A stretch of 64,000 bases of DNA from Heliocidaris erythrogramma (taxonomy: Eukaryota; Echinodermata; Echinoidea; Camarodonta; Echinometridae): the NCBI GenBank assembly GCA_025617745.1, contig CM046863.1:57921829-57985828 (forward strand). The letters are read 5' to 3'. This document shows, piece after piece, positions 58,901-64,000 of this stretch (positions are counted from its first letter, which is position 1; each line of letters begins with the position of its first letter). The notes under the pieces were generated by a model. The model made no database searches and had not been told where the DNA came from. It was given only the letters and a program-made list of their open reading frames with translations. Position numbers and translations under genes: made by a program.

Positions 58901-59560
58901 CCATCTGCAAGCTCGACGTAAGCCGACGTCGAGAGTCAGGCTTCGCTCTCCATAAGTAGTAATACTTGAGCGATTTACTGCTTGTAGATGAAATTTTGAA
59001 GAAGGGTGATGTTTCTCTGATTTTGAAGGAGGAAGAACGCTTACCTCAGCTCCAGTGTCTACGAGAAATCGAATTCCAGTTTTCCTATCGGTAACGTAGA
59101 AGAGGCGACTATTTTGTGTCGTGCCAGTGTGATTTGTAGCTGCTAGATTAGATTTGTTCTTTCCCTGGTTGTTAGAGATATTTTTGAATTTGCAGGGCGG
59201 TACGCATTTGTTGGCTTTAGAATCGAAACGCCAGTGGTAGTAACAGTAGTCTCCAGCATGTTGATGTGAGCGGGAATGGCTAGCTTGGTCTGAATGCGGT
59301 GATGATTTGTCTTCACTACTTTTGCTCCTATTGGTTTGACTTTTTTGAGATTGGGAAGTCAAAGTTTGAATTAGAATTGAGAGCTGTAAGATTTGTGCTC
59401 GCATTTGTTGAATGGTAGGAGTTGACTGAGTAGAAGAAGTAGGGTGATTTTGATTGTCAGTCGACATGTTGAGGAGATGAAAAATGAGCAGACCATATAA
59501 ATGAAGAAAGGAAGACAATAAATGAAAACAATTTGACGAAGGATGTATGCTACTCAGCAC
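55979..59560 (-). CDS. Gag-Pol polyprotein of the CsRn1-type element, short Gag
   Basis: 1193 codons from the first ATG; the likely start is the second Met (59467), giving about 1162 residues. In order: a Gln/Ser-rich leader of only about 70 residues; the CHCC zinc motif [18 protein letters not shown] (residues 106-123) typical of CsRn1 Gag; protease [13 protein letters not shown] (DTG at 168-170); RT with [13 protein letters not shown] and YIDD (468-471, plus-strand 58148-58159); RNase H starting [15 protein letters not shown]; integrase with an HHCC zinc region (HPGINATQ to CIQCQRCK) and the DDE triad in [15 protein letters not shown] and [11 protein letters not shown]; and a C-terminal basic tail. 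No stop or frameshift occurs. The unusual point is the Gag: there is no room for a capsid domain before the zinc motif. The product copies and integrates the element; packaging may depend on Gag from relatives. Confidence 0.93.
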   Translation of the reverse strand: MLSSIHPSSNCFHLLSSFLHLYGLLIFHLLNMSTDNQNHPTSSTQSTPTIQQMRAQILQLSILIQTLTSQSQKSQTNRSKSSEDKSSPHSDQASHSRSHQHAGDYCYYHWRFDSKANKCVPPCKFKNISNNQGKNKSNLAATNHTGTTQNSRLFYVTDRKTGIRFLVDTGAEVSVLPPSKSEKHHPSSKFHLQAVNRSSITTYGERSLTLDVGLRRACRWIFIIADISMPILGADFLHHFGLLVDVRNLRLIDSTTNLSVKGILSSSPSISPMFVKPDSQAAYKSLLNQFPDITRPVYKEATIKHSVTHHIETKGPPVSARPRRLATDRYTIAKAEFDHMLELGIIRPSSSNWASPLHMVPKKTPGDWRPCGDYRALNRNTVPDKYPIPHLQDFTSALAGKRVFTKLDLIRAYHQIPVDPSDVHKTAITTPFGLFEFVRMPFGLRNAAQTFQRFIDEVTRGLPFVYAYIDDLLIASETPEQHVQHLQLLFTRLAKYGVVINPAKCEFGASSLTFLGHIVDENGIRPLPEKVKVINDFPVPDSLRKLREFLGLINFYRRFIPDCAATTQPLTDLLACKLKNKAIHLDETALHAFNSVKTALANATLLSHPKPNAPLCIMVDASDVAVGGVLQQLVDDDWQPIAFFSKRLQPAETRYSTFGRELLAIYLTIRHFKHALEGRQFCVYTDHKPLIHAYNSRPDRYSPREVRHLDYISQFTTDIRHVSGKHNVVADTLSRMEINSLKSSSTIDFNAIATAQEDDEELRQLTATSLKLQSLPLPTSDSTILCDTSTANPRPYIPAKFRRVVFDALHNLSHPGINATQKLITERFVWPGINKDVRSWTKTCIQCQRCKVHRHTKAPIGTFATPDARFNHIHIDLVGPLPPSNGNAYLLTCVDRFTRWPEAIPIPDISAETVNQAFISQWVSRFGAPSTITTDRGRQFESSLFQALTHLLGSSRIRTTSYHPASNGLVERFHRQLKASLKATTSARWTETLPLVMLGIRTAVKSDLGCCAAELVYGTTIRLPGQFVAPSQNDCDLDPSNYIHRLRRQMQNLRPQPTRAQQRKPQVHPDLTTCTHVFVRHDAVKKPLQPPYDGPFEVIRRTDKFFIVKLKGKQDSVSLDRLKPAYLDSPVKSTTNPGPTLSQDPIPSQAPSTPTSQPQPPSITPSAKPDVRQTRSGRRVHFPKRYVQVWNFK

Positions 59561-59574
59561 GTTGGTCGGGTGTA

Positions 59575-59593
59575 GATCACGTCGGGGTCACCA
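59575..59593 (-). other. Primer-binding site, tRNA-Trp
   Basis: The minus strand reads TGGTGACCCCGACGTGATC, the complement of the tRNA-Trp 3' end with CCA, one base inside the 5' LTR. Confidence 0.85.
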
Positions 59594-59594
59594 G

Positions 59595-60291
59595 TGTAGC
59601 GGTTTTGGTCGCTACTTATAAGGCGAGATGGGAATAAGAAGCAATCACCACTTACCGACTTTATGCGTGCAGGGGTTAACCGGACATGGATCCTCCAAAA
59701 TGCCAAAAGTTTCCAAATATTGCACAATCCGATTCAAATATATATTTACACAGATATCACCACAGAAATGATCACAAAACTACTTGGCTAGCACAAGCGA
59801 GATTTGGACTGTTCTCTGAGTGAATTGCAGAGAATAAAATGATGAAATAGAAATTCCTCCAGGTGAGATGATGGAGTATAGAATTAATGTGAAGTAGAGA
59901 ATTGTAGAAATTGCTCCAATTGAAGTGCAGGAAACAAATTCAGAAGTGAAGAGATGACATCCTCAAATTAACGTGTTAACTCGATGAGAAAACTTTGAGA
60001 AGTGTGTCTAGCAAAGATGGAGATGAAAAGTGTTTGTTCTTATTCCTTGCTAGTGTAGCAGGATGAAGAAGAAAGGGAGTATTGTTGAAAATCCTTGAAT
60101 TGAAGGTGAGTCATTAATGTGCGATGGGCATGACCATGCAGCTGACCACTTGTTGATAGATAAATGTGATAACATAGGGGTGGTTGTGACTGCTGGTATA
60201 ATGGGCAATGTCCTCTCAAAATGACTTTGTACAATAAGTGAAAGTGAAGAAATTAAAGAAAAGATGAAGTGAGGATGAGGAAAATACTACA
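59595..60291 (-). repeat. 5' LTR (697 bp)
   Basis: Promoter-bearing LTR in element orientation. About five substitutions separate it from the 3' LTR (for example TTATT against TTATC near 60041, and a GGGCAATGT/GGGCAGTGT difference near 60205). Confidence 0.95.
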
Positions 60292-60402
60292 AAACCATAC
60301 AGTAATACAGATTCAAATGGATTCTTATTCAATTGGTTATTGCAGTCCAAAATACAGTTTACACATTTCTCAATTTGCTTTGTGTGTATGTGTATGTACC
60401 AG

Positions 60403-60571
60403 GTTCAACAGGATTTCAAAAGAATACATGGGGAGGAGAACGCAGAGAGGCTGCTTCAAACATGGATTCCAGAGTTCATCACGCAGCTTCCGTCCTATGC
60501 TGACACAAATGCACAGACATGGAGAACTCACCTCCAAGCAAATCTGCCAGAAAATCCGGATAAGTTAGATG
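60403..60571 (+). CDS. SAMD3-like exon downstream of the LTR element
   Basis: Acceptor GTATGTACCAG and donor G followed by GTGAAT bound a 169-bp exon, starting in phase 0 and ending after one base of a codon. It encodes VQQDFKRIHGEENAERLLQT, WIPEFITQLPSYADTNAQTW and RTHLQANLPENPDKLD. QDF-x(6)-GEE-x-x-x-RLLQ-x-W is the pattern that follows DT-x-GM in SAMD3-like proteins, so it should join directly to the exon ending at 54783. The LTR element (5.1 kb) occupies most of the intron between them. The exon is undamaged. Confidence 0.6.
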
Positions 60572-62084
60572 GTGAATATAATTTGATATCATTTAAAATG
60601 TTATAGGTAAAATATCTCAATCTGGTTTTGACCGATACCGCACTACTTTTCATTTTCAGTATTGAGCAACATGTGTGAATAATTATGATTAGATAGGCAA
60701 ATCCCACAGAAGAGCTAAGACGCATAAAGTATGATGTAAGCTACATGATTTACTGTGATAACAGTCTGGTTCGTATTATGACGTCAGAAGCGGGGACTGT
60801 AATGATTTAGATGTGTGAGGGCGTTTTTGGGTTGCCAGCCCAAAGAAATTCGATCATACACAGTATGCCCTCCGAAGGAGGGCTAGAGGGCCAACTAAAA
60901 TCTGACCTTTGACATTCCATAGGCTTTGCATTGGATGCATTGTGGGAGCTTTGGCCAATTTGAACAGTGAGCTAGGCGGGTCAATTTCAATAAATGTTTA
61001 TTCATGAGGAATGACGTCAAAAACTCGTTAAAAACTGTTCGATGATTGGTTAGTTGCTCATATTAACATAATGTTTTATGTATAAGATCATACATAATTC
61101 AATTTTTTTCATTCCCACAATTCCCTACGATTTGGACACGAAATAGGGGAAATGGCGGCCGTACGGGTAGTGCTACTTTTGTGCCATTTCAACACACATC
61201 TCAAAAAAACTTCGTTTTTGAGAAATGTTTGTTTTAGAAGGAGTTTGTCTAGTAAATCTCACGAAAGCAGAAAAATTATCCGGGGACATTCTTATCAACG
61301 TAATGGCGTATGATACCATGAAATGTAAGTAAATATGAATTTTGTTTAACGTTCCTCTTAATAATTGGGATGTGTTCGTCGTGGCTGCTAGTGAGTTCAC
61401 TGTACAAAACGTATTATCCCACATCCCACCCAGTCCACCTCTCTTGCATTACAAAACAAAATTTTTATCTTTGATTGAACTCTAAAACGGTCATTTTAAA
61501 TAGTCAACGGGTAATGCTTTTGGAAAAGATCAGAAATTTTCCGAAGATCTGTATATTATGACAGTGCTCAAGCCTAAAAAGTAAAGCGCATGGCATCATT
61601 ACCAACAATCTGCGGTAGATGTTGACCTGTTCAAAATTAATCATGACGCTGAATGCACAAGATCCTCACTCTGGGGAGCTGGGCCGCGCCGGGTAAGATC
61701 TTGCCTAGCAGTCTGTTAGTTTTTGGTGCGCCGATCCTGGCCGGCTAACTGCACTTTGCCTACGATGGCAAAAGTTGCAGGTGCCCTGCATCTAGGCCTA
61801 CCATAGACCCTCGCCTTGAATTTTAAGATCAACTTAGAATTTGAATGACAATCTTAAATCATGCTGGACGAGTTTACAATGTTCTTTATTATATAAAACA
61901 TAATGCTGCTTCTGAGAGCTGTCTCAATTTCTTTTGTGTGTCTGTAGTGACAACCATGACGAGTCACCACTGTCACTGAAACGAGAGTAGTATGCGAGTA
62001 TAATATTATTAATCTAAACATTAGATCTGTGGCATGCTTTTATTATTACCATGATCCTAACCTTTTGTTCTCTTTTGATTGCAG
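60572..62084 (+). other. Probable intron; no further exon recognised
   Basis: AT-rich to about 61600, then a more GC-rich patch (about 61660-61810). No conserved frame flanked by splice sites was found. Confidence 0.4.
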
Positions 62085-62215
62085 AGCGATTGGACCAGTG
62101 CAGAGAAACACGGGGACCAGGACCAGATCATCCAATATCGTGATAGACCCTACCTGGCTGGGCTGTAGTTTATTGTCATCCACTCACTGCAGGAAACCCA
62201 AGTTGAACTGGAAAG
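62085..62215 (+). CDS. Candidate exon of the SAMD3-like gene, frame uncertain
   Basis: TCTTTTGATTGCAG precedes and GAAAG followed by GTAAAT ends a 131-bp stretch of higher GC than its surroundings. Joined to 60571 it would read ERLDQCRETRGPGPDHPIS and stop; another frame is open throughout (AIGPVQRNTGTRTRSSNIVI onward). No family match was recognised, so it may be a terminal exon, a non-coding exon or chance. Confidence 0.3.
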
Positions 62216-62493
62216 GTAAATTGTTTTTTGAAAATGTAGACCTTTAAGCCCACGTAATTGGTGTAAATTTCAATTTGGCCATTGCTTAGTCTTAGACATT
62301 GTACTAATAGCTCTGTATTGTAAGATTAGATCTTGCTATTTATGTGTATCTGTTTTCTGTAGACCGTACGTAGACGTGGTCGACTAGCCTGTACAGTCAA
62401 AATCAAAATTACGTCCAGTAAATGATTATACCCGCTTACGGATTTAGATGTCTTGGTCTAGGATCAAATTTAGAATGGAAGATGAAAATATGC

Positions 62494-62764
62494 ATTGTGC
62501 CCCCCCCCCCCCCCCCTTTAGAAAGGAAAACTTTTTTTGTTTTTGTTTTTGTTCTTTTGTTTTCTTGCTTGTCAGATATTTTTGGAGGGAAACTAGACCC
62601 CATAACCCTCCCCCCCCCCCCCCCTCCCACTGAGCGACAAGACCAAATAATATCTCCCTCCTAGCAGTTTCCCAAAGTTGACAATCCAGCACTTGTGTGT
62701 CTCCCCCTAACCCCCCAACCCCCCCCCCCCCCCACTCTCCCCCTTATACAAAATCCTGGATTTT
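62494..62764 (-). mobile_element. hAT-type MITE family, copy 3 (inverted, one end lost)
   Basis: Read on the minus strand: TCCAGGATTTTGTATAAGGG, GTCAACTTTGGGAAA, GTCGCTCAGTGGG, TCTGACAAGCAAGAAAA and then GGGGCACAATG, the same order as 43983-44233. Terminal CAGTGGCGGA sequences are missing. Confidence 0.65.
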
Positions 62765-62846
62765 TTTGTTTTCTTTTTTAAAATCCAGTCCACATGCTAC
62801 AAGAAGTTTAATTTTGTTGTCCTTTCTTTTTGTTTTTATAATGCAG

Positions 62847-63600
62847 GTTGTCCAAGGAAGCTCATCAGTTTACATGGCTTGCTAAGTGTCAAGTAACGGA
62901 GTCATTAAAGATTGAAGTATTTTTATCTTTATTATCATTTAATGTTTAATTAATTAATTTTTTTTCTAGAGAGATTTATTGCTAATTTACATAATGGCAA
63001 ATACATATATTCTAAATGTCATGAATGCTATTTCTGAGCTGGAAATTGAAAGCCAAGGGTGGGTCAAAAGAAAGGAGCTAACATACTATTCAAAGGGGAA
63101 ACAAACAGATTTGTAACTTTTATTTATTTTTGTATTTTTTTATTCATTTATCTTTTTTCTTTTTTTCCCCTTTTTCTTTTTCTTTTTTTTTTTTTTTTTG
63201 GGTGGGGGTGGGGGGGGGGGGGGGGGTCAGGGCTTGTGTAGGTCTACATGTCCATGTACACAAAATTACAAAAAATGTAGTTGGTATGATTGGCCCATTT
63301 GAAACATGATTATGAGAAAGTGATTAACCTAGAGCCTAATTCTAAATTCTTTTCACACTAAAAAATACTTAATGAAAACCTTTCAAGCTAGGCCCAGTCA
63401 GTTATCATGTCACCTCAGACTAATGCTGTTATATAAATTCGAAATATAACCAATTAATTTCAAAATCAAATAATTTCCCTTTTAATTCCAATGTAATTTG
63501 GAACATATGTTATAATCTGTATATTGCATTTCAAGAGAGCATAAACTTTTATGTTGATAAATTATGTTGTTATTTTAATAAACATCATTTCACATTGAGA
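62847..63600 (+). other. Candidate last exon and 3' UTR
   Basis: TTTTTATAATGCAG (62846) is a fair acceptor. All frames close within about 90 bases. The sequence then runs AT-rich, through T and G runs (63184-63227), to AATAAA at 63577. Assignment to the SAMD3-like gene is inference only. Confidence 0.25.
63577..63582 (+). promoter_or_regulatory. Possible polyadenylation signal
   Basis: AATAAA followed about 25-40 bp later by a T/G-rich stretch (TTTGTATTTGTTGTTTTTC), the usual cleavage-site context. Could end the SAMD3-like transcript. Confidence 0.35.
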
Positions 63601-63899
63601 AATTTGTATTTGTTGTTTTTCCCCATAATTTTGTAAAAGATGTGTCGTTGATGATGATGATGATGCAGGCACAATATGGCATGTGTTCTGAAGTGTGATG
63701 GTGGATTGGTATAAATATAGCCTTTAATATGCTACCTTGAATAACTGGATGATAGACTGAATTGTGGGTTTCTGTTGATGGACTCATTTTACAAGAAGAT
63801 GCGCTATGCATGAAGAAGAAAAAAGGAGAAGAGGAAGAAGGGGGGAATCAGATTTTTGAGGTTTGTTTGTTGCTGTTTTAGTTGTTGGGATGTTTTGTT

Positions 63900-63980
63900 T
63901 TCTTATGTTTTTTTTTTTTGGTTTTGTTTTGTTTGTTTGTTCGTTTGTTTGTTTGTTTTTTTGGTTTTTTTTTGGGGGGG
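63900..63980. repeat. T-rich and (TTTG)n microsatellite
   Basis: Tandem GTTT/TTTG with T and G runs near the right edge of the window. Confidence 0.85.
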
Positions 63981-64000
63981 GGATGTATAGGATGCAGCAG

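Larger units (their letters stand above)
55203..60291 (-). mobile_element. Complete CsRn1-type Ty3/gypsy LTR retrotransposon
   Basis: Two 697-bp LTRs (55203-55899 and 59595-60291) begin TG and end CA and differ at only about five positions. The flanks AAAC (55199-55202) and AAAC (60292-60295) form a 4-bp target duplication. The primer site (plus strand GATCACGTCGGGGTCACCA, 59575-59593) matches the 3' end of animal tRNA-Trp plus CCA at nearly every base, a hallmark of the CsRn1/Kabuki clade. A purine tract (complement of TCAGCCCCCTCCTA, 55900-55913) precedes the 3' LTR. One long ORF fills the interior. Low LTR divergence means a recent insertion. It lies in an intron, antisense to the SAMD3-like gene. 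Confidence 0.95.

Noticed and set aside
61640..61800. Possible second Helitron end or CpG-rich promoter
   Set aside because: The hairpin GCAGG-TGC-CCTGC is followed by CTAGG without the needed T, and the GC-rich patch is too short to support a promoter call.

Overview
This is AT-rich, repeat-dense eukaryotic (animal) DNA. The mix of Ty3/gypsy, L1-like, CR1-like and RNase H-bearing LINE sequences, tRNA-derived SINEs, many short foldback MITEs, long G/C homopolymer runs and small phase-0 exons with standard GT-AG introns suggests a marine deuterostome, most likely a sea urchin or close relative. That assignment is inference from genome style; no rRNA or mitochondrial marker is present. One 500-N assembly gap lies at 15757-16256.

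Layout. 1-5.5 kb: a tandem satellite of 16 units of about 330 bp, open at the left edge of the window. 5.5-10.4 kb and 24.1-28.6 kb: two diverged copies of one 4.6-4.9 kb block, each carrying a 57-bp hairpin minisatellite, a relic exon-like segment, a LINE linker relic, a GA-rich tract and a CTCF-like motif. The first copy also carries a SINE and is followed by a decayed L1-like LINE (10.9-14.6 kb). A second shared block (15.1-15.6 and 28.8-29.3 kb) follows each copy, so the two may be tandem duplicates or two haplotypes assembled in series. 16-24 kb: no genes; a TIR element built of CGACT-like words, a 1 kb foldback element and a diverged repeat pair. 29-36.4 kb: SINEs and a dense cluster of MITE families.

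36.5-39.7 kb holds the best host gene: four coding exons, all in phase 0, encoding a 183-residue four-pass membrane protein resembling the MS4A/CD20-like family. 42-48.2 kb is a nest of transposons: hAT-type MITEs, a Helitron 3' end, foldbacks and a TTAA-flanked Kolobok/T2-like MITE inside another TIR element. A 69-bp minisatellite of about 21 units has grown across the junction of two transposon ends. 48.3-49.9 kb is a 5'-truncated minus-strand LINE with RNase H.

50.1-63.6 kb appears to be a host gene, or its remains, encoding a SAM domain followed by SAMD3-like sequence. Its introns hold a decayed CR1-group LINE (50.6-53.5 kb) and a young, structurally complete CsRn1-type Ty3/gypsy element (55203-60291, minus strand, 697-bp LTRs, tRNA-Trp primer site, intact 1193-codon ORF). 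The LTR element sits exactly between two exons that would otherwise splice in phase 0. One of those exons has a frameshift, so the gene may be a pseudogene or contain a sequence error.

No bacterial-type operon, CRISPR array or intact RNA gene was found.
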